From assembly GCF_029254265.1 (NCBI RefSeq), contig NZ_JAQWXX010000025.1:108573-172572 (forward strand): 64,000 nucleotides of DNA, read 5' to 3'. The stretch comes from Algoriphagus sp. (GTDB lineage Bacteria; Bacteroidota; Bacteroidia; Cytophagales; Cyclobacteriaceae). Within the stretch, counting starts at the first letter, position 1. Every line of letters begins with the position of its first letter. The notes under the pieces were generated by a model. It saw only the letters and a list, made by a program, of their open reading frames with translations, made no database searches and was not told the origin of the DNA. The position numbers were made by a program, and so were the translations under genes. Shown one piece after another: positions 36,421 through 45,129 of this stretch.

Positions 36421-37215
36421 TTACCAGCTTCCGCCGGCTCCACCACCTCCAAAACTTCCGCCGCCGAAGCCACCAAAGCCACCGCCGCCGCCACCACCAA
36501 AAGAACCTCTTCCAGAGGAAAAGTCTCCATATTTTCCGCCGCCACCTTTTAGCATATTAGCCAACATGATCGTAGTCCAAAGATCAACTCCTCCACCTTT
36601 GCCTCCCATGTGATTGTTATTGTCATTCTTGTTTCGAAGCAATGGCAAAATCACAAAGAAAAATATGAAGACGAAAAGCATGATCAAAGCCCCACCACTA
36701 TTCCCGTCAGATTGGACCTCCTCAGCGGTATACTCTCCTGAAGCCAGCTTAATAATCATGTCTGTGGCTTGATCGAATCCTTGATAGAATTCGCCTTTTT
36801 TGAAATTAGGGATGATCAGATTTTGAACAATTCGCTTGGCAAGGGCATCAGGCACTGCACCTTCCATACCGTAGCCAGTAGCTATGAATACATCTCTGTC
36901 CTCCATTGCCGCCAATATCAGAACTCCATTATCCTTGGATCCCCCAATACCCCATTTTTCTCCCAATTGAAATGCATAGTCGGAAATATCATATTGTCCA
37001 ACTGACTTCATGATCACGATCGCAATCTGTGTTGAAGTACTGTCATTATATGCAACTAGCTTATTTTCCAGTTGAGCTACTTCCGCTGCTGAAAGCGTCT
37101 GGATAAAATCATTCACCAATCTCGGAGGATTTGGCTGTGGCGGAAAATCCTGAGCTAGAAGCCCGGAAAGATTAGAAAGGAATAATAGAAATAGGAGGAT
37201 TGAAGTAGCCTTCAT
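36421..37215 (-). CDS. TPM-domain (YgcG-like) membrane protein with Gly-rich tail
   Basis: About 264 residues from the ATG at 37215, chosen because it opens a signal peptide (TSILLFLLFLSNLSGLLAQ); the frame is open to 37269 inside the upstream gene. The TPM domain covers about residues 20-160 (VNDFIQTLSAAEVAQLENKL, STQIAIVIM, GWGIGG-like KWGIGGSKDNGVLIL). A membrane span (ALIMLFVFIFFFVILPLL) follows near 190, then a Gly/Ser/Phe tail ending GGAGGSW. TPM proteins are linked to membrane protein quality control, with few confirmed roles. Last gene of the lemA operon. Confidence 0.88.
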   Translation of the reverse strand: MKATSILLFLLFLSNLSGLLAQDFPPQPNPPRLVNDFIQTLSAAEVAQLENKLVAYNDSTSTQIAIVIMKSVGQYDISDYAFQLGEKWGIGGSKDNGVLILAAMEDRDVFIATGYGMEGAVPDALAKRIVQNLIIPNFKKGEFYQGFDQATDMIIKLASGEYTAEEVQSDGNSGGALIMLFVFIFFFVILPLLRNKNDNNNHMGGKGGGVDLWTTIMLANMLKGGGGKYGDFSSGRGSFGGGGGGGFGGFGGGSFGGGGAGGSW

Positions 37216-37216
37216 T

Positions 37217-37651
37217 TTATCCAAAGGAAATTTCATCCGGTAGTTCGTTTTGGTCGGAACCCTTGTCATAGGGAAAGAAATGATGGAGTTGTTCTCCAGC
37301 CATTTTTATCCCTGTGATGAGCCCTGTGGTAAATTGGCCAGAACGAAAATTCTCGGCCATTTTTTCTTTGATTTTTTCCCAAAAATCTGCCTCGACGACA
37401 TGGTTGATTCCAGCGTCACCTAAGATGGCAAACTTGTGATCTTCGACCGCCAAATAGAAGAGCACGCCATTTCGATCTTTGGTTTGATACATCTTTAAGG
37501 TTTCAAAAAGCACTGCTGCGCGGTCCATCAGATCGCCTTTGCAATGATTTTCGATATGAACTTGGATTTCTCCTGATGTACGTAATTCAGCGGCTCGGAT
37601 TGCTGATACGATAGCCTCCCGATCTGCTGGTGAGAATAATTTCTCAGCCAT
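37217..37651 (-). CDS. TPM-domain protein, soluble short form
   Basis: 144 residues. FSPADREAIVSAIRAAELRTSGEIQVHIE begins a TPM domain that continues with DRAAVLFETLKM, DRNGVLFYLAVEDHKFAILGDAGI and GLITGIKMAGEQLHHFFP. No signal peptide or membrane span is evident. It sits between lemA (11 bases upstream) and the membrane TPM gene (1 base downstream), a very common gene trio, so the three likely act together at the membrane. Confidence 0.88.
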   Translation of the reverse strand: MAEKLFSPADREAIVSAIRAAELRTSGEIQVHIENHCKGDLMDRAAVLFETLKMYQTKDRNGVLFYLAVEDHKFAILGDAGINHVVEADFWEKIKEKMAENFRSGQFTTGLITGIKMAGEQLHHFFPYDKGSDQNELPDEISFG

Positions 37652-37662
37652 GATTTTGGTTA

Positions 37663-38253
37663 TTAAAATTGTACGCTTGGTGCATTCTCGGCTCCTTCAG
37701 AAGCTTTGAAAGTTCCTTTAGCCTCAAATCCATACCAGCCTGCGAATATGTTATTTGGGAATATTCTGATTTCTTTATTGTATGCTACCACTGATTCGTT
37801 GAAGTTACGTCTGGCAACAGCGATTCTATTTTCTGTACCTTCAAGCTGAGCCTGAAGTTCAAGGAAATTTTGGTTCGCTTTCAAATCAGGGTATCGCTCT
37901 ACCGTCACCAATAATCTGCTCAGGGCACCTGATAATTGATCTTGAGCTTGCTGGAATTGGGCAATATTGGATTCATTCAAATTGGTCGGGTCGATAGTCA
38001 TTGAAGTTGCCTTAGCTCTGGCTTCAATTACACCAGTCAAGGTTTCCTGCTCAAAGTCCGCATACCCTTTTACTGTATTTACTAAGTTGGGAATCAGATC
38101 CGCTCTACGTTGATATTGAGTCTCAACCTCTGCCCACTGGCCATTTATGGTTTCTTCTGCCTGTACAAAAGAATTATAAGACCCTACAGCCTTACTGTAA
38201 ATAAAGATTCCAATAACGCCTAGTACTAGAATTGGGATTAATAGTTTTTTCAT
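37663..38253 (-). CDS. lemA: LemA family protein
   Basis: 196 residues with an N-terminal hydrophobic anchor (LLIPILVLGVIGIFIYS). The LemA core is clear: YNSFVQAEETINGQWAEVETQYQRRADLIPNLVNTVKGYA near residues 27-65, then LSRLLVTVERYPDLKANQNF and IAVARRNFNESVVAYN, all helical. The protein would face the periplasm or lie at the membrane. First gene of the lemA-TPM-TPM operon. The biochemical role of LemA is not settled. Confidence 0.95.
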   Translation of the reverse strand: MKKLLIPILVLGVIGIFIYSKAVGSYNSFVQAEETINGQWAEVETQYQRRADLIPNLVNTVKGYADFEQETLTGVIEARAKATSMTIDPTNLNESNIAQFQQAQDQLSGALSRLLVTVERYPDLKANQNFLELQAQLEGTENRIAVARRNFNESVVAYNKEIRIFPNNIFAGWYGFEAKGTFKASEGAENAPSVQF

Positions 38254-38361
38254 TTTAGATGGGTTTTCAAAACGTTGATATCACGAATAAAAAGACAAGA
38301 AGTTTTCTTCCAGCTTCGAAATTCAAAAATACCGTTTTTAAATTAAAGGCTAGAGAATTGC

Positions 38362-39615
38362 TCAAATCTGTTTTTGAAGCCTTACTCTGACACTTAGACT
38401 TTCCCATTTTTTGGAATCTACAGGATCATATCTTCGAAGCTCTAGTTCAATGACCCTACCTTCTTCAGACCTCAGTAATTTATTAATCTCCACGAGCTCC
38501 CAGATGAAAACAGGCACTTTGTTAATTGCAATAATTTCATCTAGCGGAAGTGCTCCAGATCTTGCTCCAGGGGAGTTTTCCCGGACATCGGAAATAAAAA
38601 ACCGAGTCTGATCTACTGGCAATTTTTTTATTGACAAACCACTCATGTCAAATTCAAAAGGAGAATAAAAATTATTCGCCTTCTTAATAAAAATACGCTC
38701 TCTTGGATAGTCAAAAATCACCTTTGTTCTTCCTAAGACTTCAGCTCCGAGGCTTCCCTGCCTACCGGAATCTTTGATCACATAGCTAAAAGCAGTGGTA
38801 TCCGGGTAGGAGGTCAGAACCTCTTCCAGTTTTAGTTTTGCAATTTTAAGGTAATCTACTCGACCTATGAAACCATATAAAAGTCCTCCCAAGCTTTGTC
38901 CTATTTCCGATTCGATTACCTTGGAAGGCATATCAATGTCATCAGTGGTCTCTCGATTAAGAAGAAGACCATGATTGGCACCGGTATCAATCAAAAGTTT
39001 TGGCTCAATAATTTTTCCGCTTTTTTGCTTCACCTTCGCTTGTACATAAGGCTTATTATCCTCAACTGATAGCTCTAGTTTTTTGAAAAATGGGGGTCTC
39101 CATTTCAATGCTTTGTTTTTAAAAAAATCCAATTTTCCATCATCATAATTGATTCGAATCGGATTGTATTTGAAAAACTCGTAACCTAGAATCCCATAAA
39201 CTGGCACTCCTATGACTGATTCTAACTCGAGAAAATCTTCTTCCAAAACCAAAAGATTCTGAAAATTTCCAACAATTGGACCAAGATCCAATTGATTGAC
39301 TGGCGACACGGATGCCATCAAATTGGTCGTTCCATCTGCACCTACCAAACTCAATCTTCTACTGTATTCTAGTCCAAGCTCATCACCAAGCGTCTTGCTG
39401 AACAGAATATTTGCCCGTACACCTGTATCAATCATAAAATTTACAGGTTGGTTGCCGTTGATAGATACTGGGACGATGATCAGACTATTAGATGAGTAAA
39501 AGGGAATGGTCACCTTTCGCTTATCTTCTTTCAAAAAAAATCCCGGCACCTGAGTCCAGCCTTGGAACCAAGAAATAAATAATAAGAAGTACGTTAGCGC
39601 AATCTTTTTAGGCAT
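38362..39615 (-). CDS. Secreted retropepsin-like aspartic protease with two DTG lobes and a PDZ domain
   Basis: 417 residues with a signal peptide (ALTYFLLFISWFQGW). Two aspartic protease lobes are visible: NFMIDTGVRANILF near residue 58 and KLLIDTGANHGLLL near 208, each with Asp-Thr-Gly. A PDZ domain fills about residues 325-410 (DVRENSPGARSGALPLDEIIAINKVPV split across it). Bacterial proteins of this kind are predicted periplasmic or surface proteases; most studied retropepsin-like enzymes need two subunits, while this chain has both lobes. No substrate is known. Alone on the minus strand before the divergent fur gene. Confidence 0.82.
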   Translation of the reverse strand: MPKKIALTYFLLFISWFQGWTQVPGFFLKEDKRKVTIPFYSSNSLIIVPVSINGNQPVNFMIDTGVRANILFSKTLGDELGLEYSRRLSLVGADGTTNLMASVSPVNQLDLGPIVGNFQNLLVLEEDFLELESVIGVPVYGILGYEFFKYNPIRINYDDGKLDFFKNKALKWRPPFFKKLELSVEDNKPYVQAKVKQKSGKIIEPKLLIDTGANHGLLLNRETTDDIDMPSKVIESEIGQSLGGLLYGFIGRVDYLKIAKLKLEEVLTSYPDTTAFSYVIKDSGRQGSLGAEVLGRTKVIFDYPRERIFIKKANNFYSPFEFDMSGLSIKKLPVDQTRFFISDVRENSPGARSGALPLDEIIAINKVPVFIWELVEINKLLRSEEGRVIELELRRYDPVDSKKWESLSVRVRLQKQI

Positions 39616-39828
39616 TTGTAATCGAATGAGAATATTTAGATAGAAGTTAAAACATTTAATCTTAATCTTCTGATTTGACCATTGTAACCAATAGAAAGGT
39701 GAAAAAGGTTTCGGTGATCAAACGGTATTAGTGTTAATTTAGATTAAACCCAAATTACGATAGATTGGATTTGTGGTTTGCCAAAAAATAAAGAATGATC
39801 CATCTTTAATTTTACGACTCAAAAAATC

Positions 39829-40299
39829 ATGGCCGATAAAGCGCTTATTGAAAAGGCGAAAAAAATCTTTGAAAACTTTCTTCTAAAGCAAGGAAGCCGT
39901 AAGACTCCGGAAAGATTTTCGGTAATCGATGAACTTTACTCCCTGCCCGAGGATGAGCACATGGATGTTGAGGGCCTTTTTCTTAGTATGAGAAATAAAG
40001 GCTATACCATAAGCAGAGCCACTATTTATAATACATTGGATCTTTTGGTAGAGAGTGGTCTTGCCGTAAAGCATCAATTCAAGGATAAAGTTGCACTTTA
40101 TGAACAGGCGCTAACTTATAAGCATCATGACCATCATGTATGCAATCAATGCAGAAAAATCCGGGAGTTTTCGGATCCAAAAATCAATGAAATCAAAGAA
40201 GCGATCGGAAAGAAATTTGAATCTAATATTCAAAGTCATTCTCTTGTGCTATATGGAGATTGTAAAATCGAAAACTGCGAAAACCTCCAAATTCACTAA
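39829..40299 (+). CDS. Fur family metal/peroxide-responsive regulator
   Basis: 156 residues. N-terminal winged helix with RKTPERFSVIDEL and the recognition segment GYTISRATIYNTLDLLVESGL. The C-terminal metal domain has HHDHHVCNQCRKI (site with Cys-x2-Cys structural zinc) and a second pair CKIENC near the end. Subtype (Fur, PerR, Zur) is not decidable by eye. It acts as a dimeric repressor. Convergent with the SRPBCC-like gene, overlapping it by four bases; the COX3 gene is near. Confidence 0.85.
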   Translation: MADKALIEKAKKIFENFLLKQGSRKTPERFSVIDELYSLPEDEHMDVEGLFLSMRNKGYTISRATIYNTLDLLVESGLAVKHQFKDKVALYEQALTYKHHDHHVCNQCRKIREFSDPKINEIKEAIGKKFESNIQSHSLVLYGDCKIENCENLQIH

Positions 40300-40730
40300 T
40301 TAAATATTTTCTTATAAATAGGTTTGCGATAAGCAAACTGAAGAAGCATTGCCGGATAAAGCAGCCAAGTAAGCAACATAAATGGCGCTTGATAGTCAAT
40401 CTCATCTCTTATAATCGCATTTTCACCATTCTTGATAATTCGGTGCTTGTGGGTCCACTTTTTTAGGAAAAAAGGAAGTTCAGTCCCTTTATCGATAAAG
40501 TAAAACTCTTTTTCATTCGTCTGGTCTTCAATAATTTCACTAGTCCATTTTTGCTTGAAAAAAATAAAATTCAACTCCAGAGATACCAAATCACCCTTAG
40601 AAGAACCATCAAAACGGAGCAATTTAACCGGAGGAAAAGGAGGACTTAATTTGGTGAAAAGACTTTCATCAAATCCCTTCTTTACCTGAAGGTATTTCTG
40701 CTCTACTTGAGTCTCAATAATTAATTTCAT
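40296..40730 (-). CDS. SRPBCC/START-like ligand-binding family protein, function unknown
   Basis: 144 residues. I recognise only a fold-level resemblance to SRPBCC proteins: an opening IIETQVEQKYLQVKKGFDESLF, a central WTHKHRIIKNGENAIIRDEIDYQAPF strand pair and a hydrophobic end MLLTWLLYPAMLLQFAYRKP. That last segment resembles Bacteroidota DUF-type cell-division-inhibitor-like SRPBCC proteins. No catalytic residue is evident. It is separated from the COX3-like gene by a 130-base repeat-bearing gap. Confidence 0.5.
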   Translation of the reverse strand: MKLIIETQVEQKYLQVKKGFDESLFTKLSPPFPPVKLLRFDGSSKGDLVSLELNFIFFKQKWTSEIIEDQTNEKEFYFIDKGTELPFFLKKWTHKHRIIKNGENAIIRDEIDYQAPFMLLTWLLYPAMLLQFAYRKPIYKKIFN

Positions 40731-40749
40731 CTGTTTATAATTTGATTTT

Positions 40750-40857
40750 TATAGGTCATATAGCCTGTCCCGAACTCGTTTCGGGAGAATCTCGCATTGT
40801 TGATAATCATCCCTATGTATGTCGAATACGACATGCTCGATTTCATATAACAATGCG
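40750..40857. repeat. Intergenic palindromic repeat, copy B (REP/MITE-like)
   Basis: Contains hairpin CCCGAA-N5-TTCGGG (40769-40785), a nine-base inverted repeat CGCATTGTT / AACAATGCG (40793-40801, 40849-40857), and inside it ATGTCG-AATA-CGACAT (40819-40834). It shares three ordered blocks with copy A at 26721-26850. It lies between two same-strand genes and could also act as a terminator for the COX3-like gene. Confidence 0.6.
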
Positions 40858-40859
40858 GG

Positions 40860-41474
40860 TTAAAAACTGAGAATAAACAAGACAAATAGAACAAGCCAAA
40901 TCAAATCCATGAAATGCCAATAGACTGTAAAAAGTCTGATTCTCATTTTTTCAAAAGGATTTGTGAGAAGAATCAAATGTTGAATTTGATCTTGCTGTTT
41001 TTTCTTCATTTCAACGAGAAGGATTACTGCAAATATCATTGCGCCAAGCAAGTGAAAAATATGGATCCCTGTCAGCAGATAAAGAAAACTCCCACTGGGA
41101 ATACCCTTAAAATCAATCCCCATCTCATCTAGCTCATACCATCCAACAAGCTGTAGTCCAGTGAAAAGAATACCAAGCCAAAGCGTGTTTCGCAAAGAAC
41201 CTATCAATTTATCTGTTCGCTCTTCTATAAAATAAAGCCTCATTTTTGTGGCAGTATATCCACTCAATATCAGTAAAAGTGTGGATATCAAGAAAGCAAC
41301 AGGAATGTGGTGATTAAAACCCTCCAGTTGGTTTAATCCTGAAAAGGCAAACGCAACCACCAGAAAAAGAAAGATCAAACCACTTCCTATCATTCCTAGA
41401 TAAAGCAGGGTTTCGTAAGGGTGCATCCGCTCCAAACGCTGAAACCAAGTAAGCTGTGAACCTGAATTACTCAT
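40860..41474 (-). CDS. Heme-copper oxidase subunit III-like protein (orphan)
   Basis: 204 residues with five predicted membrane spans. The ending TVYWHFMDLIWLVLFVLFIL is the subunit III signature, and GSFLYLLTGIHIFHLLGA fits the conserved helix. It would be a membrane part of a terminal oxidase. No subunit I or II gene is in the window, so the partner complex is elsewhere or the protein has a separate role. The start lies 123 bases from the mfd start, in a divergent promoter region. Confidence 0.8.
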   Translation of the reverse strand: MSNSGSQLTWFQRLERMHPYETLLYLGMIGSGLIFLFLVVAFAFSGLNQLEGFNHHIPVAFLISTLLLILSGYTATKMRLYFIEERTDKLIGSLRNTLWLGILFTGLQLVGWYELDEMGIDFKGIPSGSFLYLLTGIHIFHLLGAMIFAVILLVEMKKKQQDQIQHLILLTNPFEKMRIRLFTVYWHFMDLIWLVLFVLFILSF

Positions 41475-41557
41475 ATTCTCACAAACATTATAACCGCCCT
41501 TAGGTTCAGATTTTTGTAAATCTATATCAATTCAAAATCCGAGAACCGAGAATCCAC

Positions 41558-41565
41558 TAACTTTG
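41558..41565 (+). promoter_or_regulatory. Promoter -7 box for mfd
   Basis: TAACTTTG is an exact TAnnTTTG match 31 bases before the TTG start of mfd. No clear -33 element is seen at the usual spacing. Confidence 0.45.
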
Positions 41566-41596
41566 GGCTTCAATTTCTCCTTCAAAATATATCTCC

Positions 41597-44500
41597 TTGG
41601 ATCGTCAGTCATTTCTTTCCATTTACCAATCCGACTCCGTTTTTCAGACCATCGAGCATGAGATCATGCAAGATGGTAAAATCACCTACCAGCTAAAAGG
41701 CCTTTCCGGCAGTTTGGACATGGTGCTTTTCAGTGCCTTATTCCAAAAAAAGGGTGGATTTCATCTGATAATAGCACAAGACAAAGAAGAGGCTGCTTAT
41801 CTCAACTCGGATCTTCAGAATCTCCTTCATACTGAGGAGCATATGGTCTTTCCATCAAGTTTCAAAAAAGCATATAACTACGAGGAGGTTGATAATGCCA
41901 ATGTCTTGATTCGATCGGAAATATTGAATCTTATTTTGGAGGATCGAACTAAATCCCGGGTGATCATCACCTATCCAGAGGCTCTCTACGAACGGGTGAT
42001 CAATAAGCGATCGCTTCGCGAAAATACTTTCACAGCAAAAGTAGGTGAACAGGTAGATATGGAATTTGTCTCTGAGCTTTTGAGCAGTTATGATTTTGAG
42101 CGGACCGATTTCGTCTACGAACCTGGTCAATTTGCTATCCGAGGAGGAATTTTAGACGTTTTTTCATTTTCCAATGAGCATCCTTATCGTCTAGAGCTTT
42201 TTGGAAAAGAAATAGAAAGCATTCGAACTTTCGACCCTGAAAGCCAGCTTTCCATTGCCGTTGTGAATCATCTCTCGTTGATCCCAAATGTTCAAACCAA
42301 GCTCCTTCAGGAAGTTCGCCAATCTTTTCTAGCATTCTTGCCAGAGCATTCCAAAATATGGATCAAAGATCTTCAGCTGACCAAAGATGTGATGGATGAA
42401 TGCTTTCATAAGGCAAGTCAAGAGTTTGATCAGATCGTCAGAAAAACAAAAAATGACAAGCTGGTACTCAAGCCAGCTGATTTATTTGAAAATGGAAACG
42501 ACTTCATTACGGAGGTTGATCCTTTTTCTAAAATCGAATTTGGCCGACAGTTTTATTTGAAAAATGCCAAGCAAAGCAGTTGGGAAAGTCAACCTCAACC
42601 ATCCTTCAATAAGAATTTCGATCTGTTGGTAAGCCATTTATCAGAAAATGAAAAGAAAGGCTATACGAATATCATCACCGCAGAAAACGAAAAGCAAATT
42701 GATCGGCTGATCGGGATTTTCAAGGAATTAGATCCTACGCTTCAAGCACAAAGTATGCTTTTGGGTCTCAGAGAGGGATTTGAGGACCGTCAGTTAAAAA
42801 TTGCCTGCTTCACAGATCATCAGCTTTTTGAGCGATTTCATCGCTATAAACCACGTGCTAAAGCCAGTAAATCAAAGGCTCTGACCATCAAAGAGCTCAA
42901 GGCTCTTCATCCGGGAGATTATATTGTCCATGTAGATTATGGCGTTGGAAGATTTGCAGGATTGGAAAAAGTCGATGTTTCAGGCAAAATGCAGGAGGCC
43001 GTACGATTGATTTTCAGGGATGATGATCTTTTGTATGTAAACATTCATTCTCTCCATAAAATATCCAAATACTCAGGCCAAGAGGGTAGTGCACCTGCCA
43101 TGTCTAAACTGGGATCTCCGGAGTGGGAAAACAAAAAAACTAGAGCTAAAAAGCAAGTAAAAGATATTGCCAAAGATCTGATTGCACTCTATGCCAAGCG
43201 AAGATCGGCACCAGGATTTGCGTTTAGTTCCGATTCGGTATTGCAGATTGAATTGGAATCCTCTTTTATATATGAAGACACTCCAGATCAGGCTATTGCG
43301 ACACAGGATGTAAAAACCGATATGGAAAAATCCTACCCTATGGATCGTTTGGTCTGTGGAGATGTGGGGTTTGGCAAAACAGAAGTTGCGATTCGAGCGG
43401 CCTTCAAAGCCGTTAATGATCGGAAACAAGTGGCCGTACTAGTTCCCACAACGATTCTGGCAATGCAGCATTACCAAACTTTCAAAGAGCGGCTGGAAAA
43501 TCTCCCATTGAAAGTTGATTATATCAATCGCTTTCGAACAGCAAAGGAAATCAAGGAAATCGTATCTCAAGTAAAATCAGGAGAGATTGATATTCTGATC
43601 GGCACTCATAAAATTGTCAACAAAGACATCGTATTCAAAGACCTCGGATTATTGGTCATTGATGAGGAACAAAAATTTGGTGTGAAAGTAAAAGATCAGT
43701 TGAAAAATCTGAGAGTCAATGTTGATGTATTGACCTTGACGGCAACACCAATACCAAGGACGCTTCATTTCTCATTAATGGGAGCTCGGGATCTTTCGGT
43801 CATCGCAACTCCTCCTCCGAACAGACAGCCAGTCACCACCGAAGTACAAACCTTTCAAGAGGAAGTGATCCGAGATGCTGTTGCGTACGAATTGCGTAGA
43901 GGAGGCCAAGTGTTTTTTGTGCACAATCGAGTTGGGGAGATCGACTCCATTGCCAACTTGATCATGAAGTTGGTGCCAGATGCCAGAGTGGTCGGAGCTC
44001 ATGGTCAGATGGATGGGAAAAAGTTGGAAAAGATCATGGTCGATTTTATCAATCATGAATATGATGTCCTGGTATCGACAAATATTATCGAATCCGGACT
44101 TGATATTCCAAACGCTAATACCATCTTGATCAATAGAGCTCATATGTTTGGATTGAGCGATCTACATCAAATGCGTGGTCGGGTTGGAAGAAGCAATAAA
44201 AAGGCATTTTGTTACCTTTTGACCAGTCCGATGTCCGGTCTCACGGCAGAAGCCAGAAAGCGACTTCAAACTTTGGAAGAGTTTTCTGATCTCGGGGACG
44301 GCTTCAAAGTTGCGATGAAAGACTTGGACATCCGGGGTGCAGGTAATCTATTGGGGGCAGAGCAAAGCGGATTTATCTCAGATTTGGGATTTGAGATGTA
44401 TCATAAAATTCTGGATGAAGCAGTTCAAGAATTAAAGGAAAATGAATTTGCCGCTCTTTTCGAAGTAGATCTAGCAGAAAAAGTAAAGGTTCTTGTTCAG

Positions 44501-44950
44501 GATTGTACTATAGAGACTGATTTGGAATTGTTGATTCCAGAAGAATACGTAGGAAATATAAGCGAGCGCCTAGGGCTCTATTCCAAATTGGATGCAATAA
44601 AAAACGAAGAGGAATTAAGTAAATTCTCTACTATGCTTTTGGATCGCTTTGGTCCACTTCCAGAATCTGTAGAGGATTTAATGGAGACCGTAAGATTACG
44701 ATGGAAAGCAGAAAAACTTGGAATAGAAAAGCTGACACTGAAAGGTAATCTGATGAAATGCTATTTACTCCCGGCTAGTCGAGATGACTTCTATTCTTCT
44801 GATACTTTTCAAAAAATCATGCGATTTGCTCAATTCAATACAAGGAACTGTAAAATAAAGGAGTACAAGAATCGTTTGATTCTTACATTGGCAGGTGTTT
44901 CGAGTATTTCAAAAGCACAGGTGAAGCTTAAAGAGATGAACGAATCTTAA
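41597..44950 (+). CDS. mfd: Transcription-repair coupling factor
   Basis: 1117 residues, the Mfd length. N-terminal UvrB-like region (about 20-330), RNA polymerase-interacting domain (about 435-500: LKALHPGDYIVHVDYGVGRFAGL), then a RecG-like helicase core with Walker A VCGDVGFGKTEVAI near 590, DEEQKFGV (motif II) near 690, TATPIPRTLHFSLMGARDLS, and ESGLDIPNANT...QMRGRVGRS; a TRCF C-terminal domain ends it. Mfd removes RNA polymerase stalled at DNA damage and recruits nucleotide excision repair. The start is TTG; no better upstream ATG is visible. Confidence 0.95.
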   Translation: MDRQSFLSIYQSDSVFQTIEHEIMQDGKITYQLKGLSGSLDMVLFSALFQKKGGFHLIIAQDKEEAAYLNSDLQNLLHTEEHMVFPSSFKKAYNYEEVDNANVLIRSEILNLILEDRTKSRVIITYPEALYERVINKRSLRENTFTAKVGEQVDMEFVSELLSSYDFERTDFVYEPGQFAIRGGILDVFSFSNEHPYRLELFGKEIESIRTFDPESQLSIAVVNHLSLIPNVQTKLLQEVRQSFLAFLPEHSKIWIKDLQLTKDVMDECFHKASQEFDQIVRKTKNDKLVLKPADLFENGNDFITEVDPFSKIEFGRQFYLKNAKQSSWESQPQPSFNKNFDLLVSHLSENEKKGYTNIITAENEKQIDRLIGIFKELDPTLQAQSMLLGLREGFEDRQLKIACFTDHQLFERFHRYKPRAKASKSKALTIKELKALHPGDYIVHVDYGVGRFAGLEKVDVSGKMQEAVRLIFRDDDLLYVNIHSLHKISKYSGQEGSAPAMSKLGSPEWENKKTRAKKQVKDIAKDLIALYAKRRSAPGFAFSSDSVLQIELESSFIYEDTPDQAIATQDVKTDMEKSYPMDRLVCGDVGFGKTEVAIRAAFKAVNDRKQVAVLVPTTILAMQHYQTFKERLENLPLKVDYINRFRTAKEIKEIVSQVKSGEIDILIGTHKIVNKDIVFKDLGLLVIDEEQKFGVKVKDQLKNLRVNVDVLTLTATPIPRTLHFSLMGARDLSVIATPPPNRQPVTTEVQTFQEEVIRDAVAYELRRGGQVFFVHNRVGEIDSIANLIMKLVPDARVVGAHGQMDGKKLEKIMVDFINHEYDVLVSTNIIESGLDIPNANTILINRAHMFGLSDLHQMRGRVGRSNKKAFCYLLTSPMSGLTAEARKRLQTLEEFSDLGDGFKVAMKDLDIRGAGNLLGAEQSGFISDLGFEMYHKILDEAVQELKENEFAALFEVDLAEKVKVLVQDCTIETDLELLIPEEYVGNISERLGLYSKLDAIKNEEELSKFSTMLLDRFGPLPESVEDLMETVRLRWKAEKLGIEKLTLKGNLMKCYLLPASRDDFYSSDTFQKIMRFAQFNTRNCKIKEYKNRLILTLAGVSSISKAQVKLKEMNES

Positions 44951-45077
44951 AAAAATTAACAATTTTTACTGGCATAAATATTGCAGTTTTGCACAATTAT
45001 TCTGTAGTTAAATGAGATTTAAAGCGCTTTTAAGGCACTCTTAAGTTTATTTGATCATCAGAAATCATTGCAAGTGC

Positions 45078-45107
45078 TTGACATTGCATTTATATTGCAT
45101 CGATAAT
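45078..45107 (+). promoter_or_regulatory. Possible sigma-70-like promoter upstream of the gldJ-like gene
   Basis: TTGACA at 45078-45083, 18 bases, then GATAAT at 45102-45107, 23 bases before the ATG at 45130. The pair resembles the general bacterial consensus more than the Bacteroidota TAnnTTTG type, so it is tentative. Confidence 0.3.
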
Positions 45108-45129
45108 TAGACCTAAACGAATACAAAAT

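Noticed and set aside
36421..36560. Gly-rich repeat at the end of the membrane TPM protein
   Set aside because: Low-complexity tail common in YgcG-like TPM proteins; not a separate repeat element.
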